Of a stretch of DNA of 64,000 nt, positions 27,685 through 38,555 are shown one piece after another. Under the pieces are notes generated by a model. That model saw only the letters and a list, made by a program, of their open reading frames with translations, had not been told where the DNA came from and did not search any database. Made by a program: the position numbers and the translations under genes. The stretch's first letter is position 1; every line of letters begins with the position of its first letter. The stretch covers positions 4,154,001 to 4,218,000 of the forward strand of contig NZ_CP040077.1 in the NCBI RefSeq assembly GCF_005280735.1, read 5' to 3'. The stretch comes from Trinickia violacea (GTDB lineage Bacteria; Pseudomonadota; Gammaproteobacteria; Burkholderiales; Burkholderiaceae).

Positions 27685-28992
27685 ATGCTTCTTGCGACGC
27701 GCTGTCCCCACTGTGAAACCGTCTTCCGCATCCAAGAGACGCAGCTCGCGCTGCGCGGAGGACTCGTGCGCTGCGGACATTGCCAGTCCGTCTTCAATGC
27801 GTCGGAAAATCTCGTCGACCCCGAAACCGGCGCGAAGCCGCTAGCCAGCGGCGCGCCGGCCGAAACGCCGAGCGCGCCGGAACCGGCCGCCGCAACCGCA
27901 TCGCCCGTACCCGAAACCGCCGCGCCGCAAGCGCCTGCGCAAAACGAATCGGCGCAACCTGCGCCGAATTTCGGCTCCGGCGCGTGGGACATGTGGGCAC
28001 CCGCCACCGATGCGCAGATCGACCCGGCGCTGCGCCACGACGTCGAAACGCTCGCGCGTCACGCGCAAGTCGCCGTACCGGGCTCGCTCGTGCCGGAGGC
28101 GAAACCGGAACCCGCACCCGAAGCGGCACCACCGGCGGCGGTGCATGCCGAACACGGCGCCGCGCATCCGCCCTCCGAATCCGGCGACATGCGCGAGCCG
28201 AGCTTCACCGCATGGCCGGGTCCCGAGATGCGCGCCGAGCCGCAAGAACGCGTGCCGGCGGCAACGCCCGAGCAAGCGGAAGAACCGACTTTCCCGAACA
28301 AGGTGGCCTCCTCGTGGGGCGCCGATCCGGAACCGCACTTCGGCGCGCCCGAGCCGGAAGCCTCGGCAACTCAGACGTCGACGTCCGAACCGTCCGGCGC
28401 GAATTCATTCGCAGCACAACGCCGCACCAGCTCGCCCTTCGAGGCCGAGCCCGCCGCCGCCAACACGCGCAACTTCGAAGTCATGCGCGAGAAGCGAGCT
28501 CCCGAACCGAGCCGTATCGTCTGGCGCACTATCGGCACGCTCATTGCGCTCGTGCTTGCGGTTGCGCTCGTCGCTCAGCTCGCCTGGTGGCGCCGTGAAA
28601 CGGTGATGGTGTATTGGCCGAGTTCGCAAGCGCTCTTCGCCCAGGTCTGCGAGCAGCTCAGTTGCCAAATCTCGCCGCCGCGCGATATCGACGGCCTGCA
28701 AGTCGAAGCGTCGGATCTGCGCCAAGTCGACGGCCCGCATCACCTCGAATTGCGCGTGCCGCTGCGCAATCGTTACAACGTCGCGCTCGCGTACCCGGCG
28801 ATGGAGCTCACGCTGCTCGACGACAAAAACAACGTCGCGATCCGACGCGTGCTGTGGCCGCAAGACTATGTGCGCCCAGGTACGCCGATCGCCGCTGGCC
28901 TGCCCGCCCGCACCACGCAGACGATGATCGTGCGGCTCGACACCGGCAATGCCGTCGCCAGCAATTTCCGCGTTCAGATCTTTTACCCGTAG
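27685..28992 (+). CDS. zinc-ribbon and DUF3426 domain membrane protein
   Basis: 435-aa protein of unknown role. It starts with an MJ0042-type zinc ribbon (Cys7, Cys10, Cys30, Cys33: CPHCETVF and RCGHCQSVFNA). A long Pro/Ala/Glu-rich disordered linker (about 50-270) and one membrane helix (about 280-300, IGTLIALVLAVALVAQLAWW) follow. A C-terminal DUF3426 domain begins around FAQVCEQLSCQISPP. ATG 27685 starts exactly at the ribbon; an upstream ATG would add 14 residues. The topology suggests a cytoplasmic ribbon and a periplasmic DUF3426 domain. It is conserved next to prmA in Burkholderiales. Confidence 0.9.
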   Translation: MLLATRCPHCETVFRIQETQLALRGGLVRCGHCQSVFNASENLVDPETGAKPLASGAPAETPSAPEPAAATASPVPETAAPQAPAQNESAQPAPNFGSGAWDMWAPATDAQIDPALRHDVETLARHAQVAVPGSLVPEAKPEPAPEAAPPAAVHAEHGAAHPPSESGDMREPSFTAWPGPEMRAEPQERVPAATPEQAEEPTFPNKVASSWGADPEPHFGAPEPEASATQTSTSEPSGANSFAAQRRTSSPFEAEPAAANTRNFEVMREKRAPEPSRIVWRTIGTLIALVLAVALVAQLAWWRRETVMVYWPSSQALFAQVCEQLSCQISPPRDIDGLQVEASDLRQVDGPHHLELRVPLRNRYNVALAYPAMELTLLDDKNNVAIRRVLWPQDYVRPGTPIAAGLPARTTQTMIVRLDTGNAVASNFRVQIFYP

Positions 28993-29076
28993 CGCACGCC
29001 GAGCGCGTCTTGGTCCGACAAAGGCCACGCGCGCTCCCCTTCTCAGTCAATCTCAGACGAATCTTCGGAGCACAAC

Positions 29077-29577
29077 ATGAGTCAAGTCACGCTGGGTGGC
29101 AACCCGATCGAAGTCAGCGGCACGTTCCCGTCGGCGGGCCAGCAAGCCCCCGAGTTCTCGCTCGTCGGCAAGGATCTCAAGCCGGTCACGCTCGCCGATT
29201 TCGCCGGCAAGCGCAAAGTGCTCAACATCGTGCCGAGCCTCGACACGCCGACGTGCGCCACGTCGACCCGCAAGTTCAACGAAGCCGCCGGCAAGCTCGC
29301 GAACACGGCCGTGATCGTCGTGTCGGGCGACCTGCCGTTCGCCGCAACGCGCTTTTGCTCGACCGAAGGCATCGAAAACGTCGTAACGGCCTCGACCTTC
29401 CGCGGCCATGATTTCGCGAAAGCGTACGGCGTCGACGTCACGAGCGGCCCGCTCACCGGCCTGACGGCGCGCGCCGTGGTCGTCCTCGACGAACAGAACA
29501 AGGTGCTGCACGCCGAGCTCGTCGGCGAAATCAAGGATGAGCCGAACTACGACGCAGCGCTCGCCGCGCTGAAGTAA
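29077..29577 (+). CDS. tpx: thiol peroxidase
   Basis: Thioredoxin-dependent reduction of hydroperoxides (atypical 2-Cys peroxiredoxin). The 166-aa protein has the peroxidatic Cys60 in PSLDTPTCATSTRKFN and the resolving Cys94 in RFCSTEG, the Tpx spacing. SVTFPSAG-type N-terminus and ARAVVVLDEQNKVLHAELV are also typical. It stands between the DUF3426 gene and the PfkB kinase, with its own terminator just downstream. Confidence 0.96.
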   Translation: MSQVTLGGNPIEVSGTFPSAGQQAPEFSLVGKDLKPVTLADFAGKRKVLNIVPSLDTPTCATSTRKFNEAAGKLANTAVIVVSGDLPFAATRFCSTEGIENVVTASTFRGHDFAKAYGVDVTSGPLTGLTARAVVVLDEQNKVLHAELVGEIKDEPNYDAALAALK

Positions 29578-29597
29578 GCACGGCACACGTCGCAATG

Positions 29598-29623
29598 CGC
29601 CGCGCCGTTCGCGCGGCGTTTTT
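29598..29623 (+). terminator. intrinsic terminator of tpx
   Basis: CGCCGCGC (29598-29605) pairs with GCGCGGCG (29611-29618) across a 5-base loop, followed by TTTTT. It lies 21 bp after the tpx stop. Confidence 0.8.
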
Positions 29624-29671
29624 GCATCGACAGCGGCATTGTCGCCACTCACATTCATAGGAAACCTAGCT

Positions 29672-30610
29672 TTGGCTACGCTGATCTGCGGCTCGCTCGC
29701 CTACGACAACATCATGACCTTCCAGGGCCGCTTTCGCGACCACATCCTGCCCGAGCAAGTGCACATCCTGAATGTGAGCTTCCTCGTGCCGACGATGCGC
29801 CGCGAATTCGGCGGCTGCGCCGGCAACATCGCCTACGCGCTGAAGCTGCTCGGCGGCGACGCGCGCATCATGGCGACGCTCGGCGCCGTCGACGCGCAGC
29901 TCTACCTCGACCGCCTCGACAGCCTCGGTCTCACGAAAGCGCACGTGCGCGTGCTGCCGGACACCTATTCGGCGCAGGCGATGATCACGACCGACCTCGA
30001 CAATAACCAGATCACCGCGTTCCACCCGGGCGCGATGATGGAATCGCACCTGAACCGCGCGGACGAAGCGCCCGGCGTCAAGCTCGGCATCGTCGCGCCG
30101 GACGGCTACGACGGCATGGTCCAGCACTCCGAACAGTTCGCGGCCGCCGGCATTCCGTTCATTTTCGATCCGGGCCAGGGCCTGCCGCTCTTCGACGGCG
30201 CGCAGTTACGCCGCATGATTGAACTTGCCACCTACGTGGCGGTCAACGATTACGAAGCAAAATTGGTCAGCAACAAGACCGGCTGGTCGATCGAAGAAAT
30301 CGCCGGCCGTGTGCAGGCGCTGATCGTCACGCGCGGCGAGCACGGCTCGCAGATTCACCATGCGGGCCAGTGCGAAGAAATTCCCGTTGTCCACGCAGCG
30401 CGCGTGCTCGACCCGACCGGTTGCGGCGACGCCTTCCGCGGCGGCCTTCTGTACGGGATCGAAAAGGGGCTCGACTGGGCGACGACGGGCCGCCTCGCGA
30501 GCCTGATGGGCGCGCTCAAGATCGAGCAGCAAGGACCGCAAAACTACGCGCCTTCGCGCGGCGAAATCGATGAGCGATTCAAGCAGGCTTTCGGATACGG
30601 CCTGCAGTAA
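29672..30610 (+). CDS. PfkB-family carbohydrate/nucleoside kinase (adenosine kinase-like)
   Basis: Ribokinase-fold kinase of 312 aa starting at TTG 29672 (ATLICGSLAYDNIMTF), with AGGA 9 bases upstream. The frame is open 11 codons further but without a better start. Motifs are FGGCAGNIAYALKLLGG, GAVDAQLYLDRL, and the C-terminal anion hole and catalytic Asp in LDPTGCGDAFRGGLLYG. The family phosphorylates sugars or nucleosides. Burkholderiaceae homologues of this size are often called adenosine kinase, but the substrate is not shown by sequence. Confidence 0.88.
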   Translation: MATLICGSLAYDNIMTFQGRFRDHILPEQVHILNVSFLVPTMRREFGGCAGNIAYALKLLGGDARIMATLGAVDAQLYLDRLDSLGLTKAHVRVLPDTYSAQAMITTDLDNNQITAFHPGAMMESHLNRADEAPGVKLGIVAPDGYDGMVQHSEQFAAAGIPFIFDPGQGLPLFDGAQLRRMIELATYVAVNDYEAKLVSNKTGWSIEEIAGRVQALIVTRGEHGSQIHHAGQCEEIPVVHAARVLDPTGCGDAFRGGLLYGIEKGLDWATTGRLASLMGALKIEQQGPQNYAPSRGEIDERFKQAFGYGLQ

Positions 30611-30630
30611 TTCAGTGGAGCAACCAAAAA

Positions 30631-31107
30631 ATGAGAACAACCACCCGTGTGGTTCTGGCAATGACGGTCGTCGGTTCGCTGACGATGACGGGGTGCGCGT
30701 ATAACAGCAGCTCGTCGGACGTCTACACGGCCTCGCAGGCGCAGCGCGAGGCAACGGTGCGCTTCGGCACCGTCGAAAGCGTGCGCGCCGTGAAGATCAG
30801 CTCGAACAACGGCCAGCCGAGCGGGATCGGCGCGCTGGGCGGCGGCGCTCTCGGCGCGGTGGCGGGTAGCGCGGTCGGCGGCGGCAAAGGCTCGATCGCG
30901 ACCGCGATCATTGGCGGCATCGCCGGCGCGGTGGCGGGCAACGCGATCGAGAACGGCGTCGCGGTGCAAAACGGCGTGGAAGTCACGGTGCGGCTCGACA
31001 ACGGCGACCTGCGCGCCATCACCCAAAGCGCCAACGGCGAAATCTTCCAAGCCGGCGATCGCGTCCGTCTGCTCTCGAGCGGCGGCGTAACCCGCGTCAC
31101 GCACTGA
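30631..31107 (+). CDS. glycine-zipper 2TM lipoprotein (SlyB/Pcp-like)
   Basis: 158-aa outer-membrane lipoprotein candidate. The signal peptide ends in a lipobox-like LTMTGC with Cys22. The middle carries an alternating Gly/Ala/small-residue zipper (GALGGGALGAVAGSAVGGG and AIIGGIAGAVAGNAIENG), the rickettsia 17-kDa/SlyB surface-antigen pattern. The C-terminus is a small beta domain (VEVTVRLDNGDLRAITQ). It follows the PfkB kinase by 20 bp. Confidence 0.88.
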   Translation: MRTTTRVVLAMTVVGSLTMTGCAYNSSSSDVYTASQAQREATVRFGTVESVRAVKISSNNGQPSGIGALGGGALGAVAGSAVGGGKGSIATAIIGGIAGAVAGNAIENGVAVQNGVEVTVRLDNGDLRAITQSANGEIFQAGDRVRLLSSGGVTRVTH

Positions 31108-31247
31108 CCCGCACTGACCGTTCTCGGCCCGCTCCGGGCCATTCCGTTCCCGTCCCTCTAGTCGCCTGCGCTGTGACACAACGCAGGCCGCTAGGCGCGA
31201 TGGAACGCGTCGTCAGCACGTCCCGCACGTCGGCGTTCCCTGGGCAT

Positions 31248-31282
31248 AAAAAATCCCGCCACCGGAAACCGGTGACGGGATT
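31248..31282 (-). terminator. intrinsic terminator of the histone H1-like gene
   Basis: A 14-bp stem with one mismatch (31252-31265 with 31269-31282, 3-base loop) is followed on the minus strand by a run of T from the AAAAAA at about 31248-31253. It lies about 65 bp beyond the leftward histone-like gene. Confidence 0.75.
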
Positions 31283-31347
31283 CGGGCTGAGTAGCATTAC
31301 TCAACCGTGTGGCACGTCGCGACGTGCCGAGTTACCGCCTCGAGTTG

Positions 31348-31941
31348 TTACGGACGGCTGCCGGTCGGAAACGGCCATGCAGCAGCCGGGTTCAACGCGG
31401 TCTTCACCGTAGCAGCAGGAGCCGTCGACGCAGCGGGTGCCGCAGCGGGAGCAGGCGCAGCAGCGGCCTTCTTCGCAGCAGCCTTCTTCGCCGGTGCTGC
31501 CTTCTTGGCAGGCGCAGCCTTCTTCGCAGCAGGGGCAGCCTTCTTGGCGGCAGCCTTCTTCGCAGGCGCAGCTTTCTTCGCCGCAGCCTTCTTAGCAGGC
31601 GCCTTCTTCGCAGCGGCCTTCTTCGCGACAACCTTCTTCGCAGCAGCCTTCTTAGCCGGTGCGGCCTTCTTCGCAGCAACCTTCTTCACTGCGACTTTCT
31701 TGGCTGCAACCTTCTTCACCGCGACTTTCTTCACCGCGACTTTCTTGGCTGCAACCTTCTTCACCGCGACTTTCTTCGCTGCGACCTTCTTGGCAGCAAC
31801 CTTCTTCACGGCGACTTTCTTCGCTGCAACCTTCTTCACAGCGGCCTTCTTAGCCGGAGCAGCCTTCTTCGCTACGGTCTTCTTCACGGCCGGTTTCGCA
31901 GCGGCTTTTTTAGCTGCGGGTTTTTTCTTGGCGAGTGCCAT
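31348..31941 (-). CDS. histone H1-like, lysine/alanine-rich repeat DNA-binding protein
   Basis: 197-aa nucleoid-associated protein candidate made almost wholly of Lys, Ala, Val and Pro. It is a tandem array of five-residue units (KKVAA, KKVAV, KKAAA, KKAAP) with a short non-basic C-terminal tail (STAPAATVKTALNPAAAWPF). This composition is typical of bacterial H1 homologues such as BpH1 and AlgP, which bind DNA through the basic repeat. Two adjacent ATGs occur; the second (31941) has AAGGAG 6 bases upstream and is preferred. The DNA repeats make length changes by slippage likely. Confidence 0.88.
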   Translation of the reverse strand: MALAKKKPAAKKAAAKPAVKKTVAKKAAPAKKAAVKKVAAKKVAVKKVAAKKVAAKKVAVKKVAAKKVAVKKVAVKKVAAKKVAVKKVAAKKAAPAKKAAAKKVVAKKAAAKKAPAKKAAAKKAAPAKKAAAKKAAPAAKKAAPAKKAAPAKKAAAKKAAAAPAPAAAPAASTAPAATVKTALNPAAAWPFPTGSRP

Positions 31942-31975
31942 CATTTTCTCCTTCAGGTTTTCAGATGAGAGTTAA

Positions 31976-32418
31976 TTCAAACTACACCCTTCGTCAAAAC
32001 CCGCTTCCCGCTGCACGCTTATCAAGGCGTGCGCTGCGAAGCGGGCTATTCATCGGCGTACGCGCTTCCCGCTTGCTTACGCTAATGAATACGGTAAGGC
32101 GCGCCGTGCCAGCGGGCACCGCACGCCAAGTCCAGTCAGCTTCGAGGCGCTCTGCTGCGCGCACTTCTGCGCTCAGGCCGCTCTCGAATGCCGGCAATCG
32201 TTTGAGCAAGCCGACGGCATGGCCGCCGGCTTTTTCCGGGGGGAAGTTTGCCCATCCCACTGAAGGGTTCGCAAAGTGCCTGTCATGTTTGTGGGCCGCG
32301 GATCGCACCGCTAAGCCACTGGGCACGCTTTGCATCAGGCGTTTCTGCTCCTAAGCACGTTTGCCGGGGCTCTCGCCGCCGGCATCCCCATCAAGTTCGT
32401 TGGTCGACACGCGCCGGG
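31976..32418. other. intergenic region between the histone-like gene and nrdB, rich in hairpins
   Basis: 443 bp without a convincing gene. Overlapping open frames exist on both strands (139 and 113 codons) but have no family features. Several inverted repeats are visible, for example CCCGCTTC near 31999 with GAAGCGGG near 32038, and ATTCAT near 32048 with ATGAAT near 32083. TTGACG on the minus strand (31997-31992) may be a -35 for the histone-like gene. Confidence 0.4.
32209..32235 (+). terminator. orphan rightward terminator-like hairpin
   Basis: AGCCGACGGC (32209-32218) pairs with GCCGCCGGCT (32222-32231), one mismatch and a 3-base loop, followed by T tract to 32235. No rightward gene ends nearby, since both neighbours run leftward. 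It may end an unrecognised small RNA or be fortuitous. Confidence 0.4.
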
Positions 32419-33648
32419 TCACTCCCAGGACAGCGCACCGCCAGTCTGATATTCAATGACCCGCGTCTCGAAGAAGTTGCGCTCCTTCTTCAAATCGATC
32501 ATCTCGCTCATCCACGGGAACGGGTTCTCCTCGTTCGGGAACAGCGGATCGAGGCCGATCTGCTGGCAACGGCGGTTGCAGATGAAGCGCAGATAGCTCT
32601 TGAACATCGACGCATTGAGGCCGAGCACCCCGCGCGGCATCGTGTCTTCTGCGTAGCGATATTCGAGGTCGACCGCGTGCTTGAAGATCTCGCGGATCTC
32701 TTCACGGAATTCGGCCGTCCACAGATGCGGGTTTTCGAGTTTGATCTGGTTGATGAGGTCGATGCCGAAGTTGCAGTGCATCGACTCGTCACGCAGGATG
32801 TATTGGTACTGTTCCGCTGCGCCCGTCATCTTGTTCTGCCGGCCGAGCGCAAGGATTTGCGTAAACCCGACGTAGAAGAACAGGCCCTCCATCACGCAGG
32901 CGAACACGATCAGCGACTTGAGCAGCTTCTGGTCGGCTTCGAGCGTGCCGGTCGTGAAGGCCGGATCGGTCAGCGTTTGGATGAACGGAATCAGGAATTC
33001 GTCCTTGTCACGGATCGACTTGACCTCGTGATAGGCGTTGAAGATCTCGCCCTCGTCGAGACTGAGCGACTCGACGATGTATTGGTAAGCGTGCGTATGG
33101 ATCGCCTCTTCGAACGCCTGGCGCAGCAGGAACTGCCGGCACTCGGGCGCCGTGATGTGGCGGTAGGTGCCCAGCACGATGTTGTTCGCGGCGAGCGAGT
33201 CGGCGGTCACGAAGAAGCCGAGGTTGCGCTTGACGATGCGGCGCTCGTCTTCGGTGAGGCCGTTCGGGTCTTTCCACAGCGCGATGTCGCGGGACATGTT
33301 GATTTCCTGCGGCATCCAGTGGTTTGCGCAACCCGCCAGATACTTCTCCCACGCCCACTTGTACTTGAACGGCACGAGCTGATTGACGTCAGTCTTGCCG
33401 TTGATGATGCGCTTGTCGGCGACGTTCACGCGCGCTTCGGAAGCGCCGGCCGGTGCAGCAGTGGCTGCGTCGGCATACGGAGCGACTGCAAAGTCGCCTG
33501 CGAAAATGTCCTTCGCCGAGGGAGCGTGAGTGGCAGCGCGCGTCGCTACTTGCGCTCCGACAGCCGATCCCGCGGGGTTGCGCAACGCGTTGTGTTGCGA
33601 ACCGCTCGAGGGAATTGCGGCAGTGATCTCGTCATCCCAGTTGAGCAT
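32419..33648 (-). CDS. nrdB: ribonucleoside-diphosphate reductase, beta (small) subunit, class Ia
   Basis: Holds the diiron centre and tyrosyl radical for ribonucleotide reduction. The 409-aa protein has FEEAIHTHAYQYIVE, matching the E-x-x-H-x-x-x-Y pattern with the radical Tyr, and RDESMHCNFGIDLINQI, with the second Glu and His ligands. The C-terminus GALSWE is suited to docking with NrdA. The first ~85 residues are a poorly conserved Ala-rich extension seen in Burkholderia-type NrdB. It is separated from nrdA by an unusual 469-bp spacer. Confidence 0.96.
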   Translation of the reverse strand: MLNWDDEITAAIPSSGSQHNALRNPAGSAVGAQVATRAATHAPSAKDIFAGDFAVAPYADAATAAPAGASEARVNVADKRIINGKTDVNQLVPFKYKWAWEKYLAGCANHWMPQEINMSRDIALWKDPNGLTEDERRIVKRNLGFFVTADSLAANNIVLGTYRHITAPECRQFLLRQAFEEAIHTHAYQYIVESLSLDEGEIFNAYHEVKSIRDKDEFLIPFIQTLTDPAFTTGTLEADQKLLKSLIVFACVMEGLFFYVGFTQILALGRQNKMTGAAEQYQYILRDESMHCNFGIDLINQIKLENPHLWTAEFREEIREIFKHAVDLEYRYAEDTMPRGVLGLNASMFKSYLRFICNRRCQQIGLDPLFPNEENPFPWMSEMIDLKKERNFFETRVIEYQTGGALSWE

Positions 33649-34117
33649 AAATTCTCACCATCAATTTAGATCGGTTTGTACCATCTTTTCGTTAGCGATA
33701 AAAGGGTTCGCTCACGAAAAATCCTGTTTTCGATTCGCGTTGCAACCTACATACAACACTTTGATCTTCACGTCGTCTTCGACACATCGCGTGATGTGTT
33801 CGAAGCGTGAGTCTTAGAGGTGCTTCGCATTGTCGATCGGGTATCGAAGCGAGGTGATTTCGATACCTCTTGTGTGCGCTTCGATGACCATCCGGCAACG
33901 TCGCCTGCTGTGTCGCCGAGTCTTTATCGTTAGGGTTTCAACGGCTCGGCGAAGTTCAAAGAATCCGCACTGCGCTGCACCTTCTTCTCGGCCGGCGACA
34001 GACTTCTTCGTCGCTTCGCTTCCATCGTGTGACTACTGTTCGGGAAGAGCGGCGCGCCCTTCTGCTTCATGTTGCACGCCGCCCTCTCATCGCGTGTGCG
34101 CTACGGCACTCACGCGG
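33649..34117. other. 469-bp spacer between nrdA and nrdB with two hairpins
   Basis: No plausible gene is seen. Two strong hairpins are present. The first (33777-33805) pairs CTTCGACACATC with GATGTGTTCGAAG with one bulged base. The second (33840-33867) pairs GGTATCGAA with TTCGATACC perfectly over a 10-base loop. Neither is followed by a T tract on the minus strand, so they look like mRNA processing or stability elements rather than terminators. Confidence 0.45.
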
Positions 34118-37126
<3,009 letters not shown>

Positions 37127-37426
37127 GTGCAAAGCTCCTGGTCTTGTTGGATGGTGCGGAGAGACCCGCGGGTTAAAACACTCGCTGCGCATCCCCGTGC
37201 GCGAACGAATAAGTGGAAGAAAAGCGGCGGCACAGAACGGCCGCGCGGGACAACGTGGATTCGACGATGATCGCTTTCATCTTGGTTATCACCATTCCCC
37301 GACTGCGCTTTTCTTCTTTGACAGCGCTGCGCGAGATTGGATGTCCCGTCGCAGCGCTTCTTTGATTGCAACGCTGGCAATGCTTGCGGCACCGGGCCTT
37401 CGAGGCCGGGTGCCGCCGGGTCAAAG

Positions 37427-37442
37427 ACACAAGATCTTGTGC
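37427..37442. promoter_or_regulatory. NrdR box 1 upstream of nrdAB
   Basis: ACACAAGATCTTGTGC is a near-perfect palindrome matching about 13 of 16 positions of the NrdR box pattern ACACwATATATwGTGT as I recall it. It lies downstream of the -10 element, in the transcribed leader of nrdA. Confidence 0.7.
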
Positions 37443-37457
37443 AAGTGCGTCTGACTG

Positions 37458-37473
37458 GCACCAAGTATAGTGG
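37458..37473. promoter_or_regulatory. NrdR box 2 overlapping the nrdA -10 element
   Basis: GCACCAAGTATAGTGG matches about 11 of 16 positions of the NrdR pattern. Its start is exactly 31 bp from that of box 1, about three helical turns, which is the spacing known for paired NrdR sites. It covers the TATACT -10 hexamer, so binding should block RNA polymerase. Confidence 0.65.
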
Positions 37474-37491
37474 ACTTAGGCGCCAACTCAA
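37464..37491 (-). promoter_or_regulatory. sigma-70 promoter of nrdAB
   Basis: On the minus strand TTGAGT (37491-37486) and TATACT (37469-37464) are separated by 16 bases. Transcription would start near 37457, leaving a leader of about 330 bases before the nrdA ATG, in which no convincing leader peptide was recognised. The 37492-37634 stretch behind the promoter shows nothing else. Confidence 0.65.
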
Positions 37492-37634
37492 AAACCTTTA
37501 TTTGGTGTCGGACGCTTGACTTTTCACACAGCCAGACGAGACAAGGGATCGCCCGGAAAGCAAGGCGCAGCAACGTTCTTCGACTTGCCTAAGCATTGAG
37601 CAACGAACGTGCGCGGGCTTGCGACGCGACCGGG

Positions 37635-38219
37635 TCAGCCGTGCCGATAGGGAAAGTACCGAGCGGGCAATGCGGCGTCTTGGGCGAAGCGCTGCCAGTC
37701 GAAATGCGGACCGGGGTCGGTCTTGCGGCCCGGTGCGATGTCGGAGTGGCCGACGAGCGCATCGATCGGATAGCGAGCGACGAGCGCCTTCACGAGTGCG
37801 GCCAGCGTCTCGTATTGCGGCACTTCGAACGCCGTGTCGTCGCTGCCCTCCAGCTCGACGCCGATCGAGAAGTCGTTGCAGCGTTCACGGCCGAAGAAGT
37901 TCGAGAGGCCCGCGTGCCACGCACGCTCGTTGCACGAGACGAACTGCTCGAGGACGCCGTCGCGCCGGATCACGAAATGCGACGAGACGCGCAAGCCGCG
38001 CAGATGCGCGTCGTAGTACGGGTGCGCGTCGCAGTCGAGCCGGTTCAGGAAGAGATCGGCGATCGCGCTGCCGCCGAACTCGCCGGGCGGCAGGCTGATG
38101 TTGTGGATCACGATCAGCGTCGGCGCCGCGCCATCGGGTCGCGCTTCGAAGTTCGGCGACGGCAGTGCGCGCGCCGCGCTCACCCAGCCGTCCGCGCCAA
38201 CGGTCAAGCCTATGCTCAT
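37635..38219 (-). CDS. ampD: 1,6-anhydro-N-acetylmuramyl-L-alanine amidase
   Basis: Cytoplasmic zinc amidase that removes peptides from anhydro-muropeptides during cell-wall recycling; its loss derepresses AmpC-type beta-lactamases where these exist. The 194-aa protein has LIVIHNISLPPGEFGG with the first zinc His, ERAWHAGLSNFFGRERCNDFSIGVELEG with the second His and catalytic Glu, and VGHSDIAPGRKTDPGPHFDW with the third ligand region. ATG 38219 overlaps the preceding stop as ATGA. The upstream extension of the frame is spurious. Confidence 0.96.
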   Translation of the reverse strand: MSIGLTVGADGWVSAARALPSPNFEARPDGAAPTLIVIHNISLPPGEFGGSAIADLFLNRLDCDAHPYYDAHLRGLRVSSHFVIRRDGVLEQFVSCNERAWHAGLSNFFGRERCNDFSIGVELEGSDDTAFEVPQYETLAALVKALVARYPIDALVGHSDIAPGRKTDPGPHFDWQRFAQDAALPARYFPYRHG

Positions 38220-38539
38220 CGAGCGGTGCGCCCGGTCGGGCGGGCCGCGTAGCGCTCGGCGTGCTCGGCGCAGCAAAAGCGCTGCCCCGCGGCAAGGATC
38301 GATTCGCTTTGCGGCGTATGCACGCCGCAAGTCGCGCAGCGGACCATCGGCTCGGCGAGCTGCCGCGATTGCGACTGCGCTTGCGCGCCGCCGGTGTTGC
38401 CGGGGTTCGCGTCAGGCCGCGCACTCGTATCGAACGGGCCGTTGCGCGGCGCGTCGGCGGCATTGCCCACGCGCCGCAACGCCTTCACGAGCCATTGGCC
38501 GGCGAAGAACAGCAGGATCAGAAGAAGAAGTTGTCGCAT
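38216..38539 (-). CDS. PP0621-family small membrane protein with Cys-rich C-terminus
   Basis: 107-aa protein with an N-terminal membrane helix (MRQLLLLILLFFAGQWLVKAL), a polar Gln/Asn-rich linker and a C-terminal zinc-knuckle-like part (MVRCATCGVHTPQSE, then FCCAEHAERYAA). This layout and the position before ampD match the PP0621 family of unknown function. It overlaps ampD by 4 bp and follows the cytochrome c assembly gene by 16 bp, so all three form one operon. Confidence 0.82.
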   Translation of the reverse strand: MRQLLLLILLFFAGQWLVKALRRVGNAADAPRNGPFDTSARPDANPGNTGGAQAQSQSRQLAEPMVRCATCGVHTPQSESILAAGQRFCCAEHAERYAARPTGRTAR

Positions 38540-38555
38540 GGGGTCAAACAGCGTG

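Noticed and set aside
27794..28606. Arg-rich open frames within the DUF3426 gene
   Set aside because: Shadows of its Pro/Ala/Glu linker in other frames.
31935..32354. Overlapping open frames on both strands between the histone-like gene and nrdB
   Set aside because: No RBS, no family features, and the stretch is full of inverted repeats, one of them terminator-like. Described as intergenic instead.
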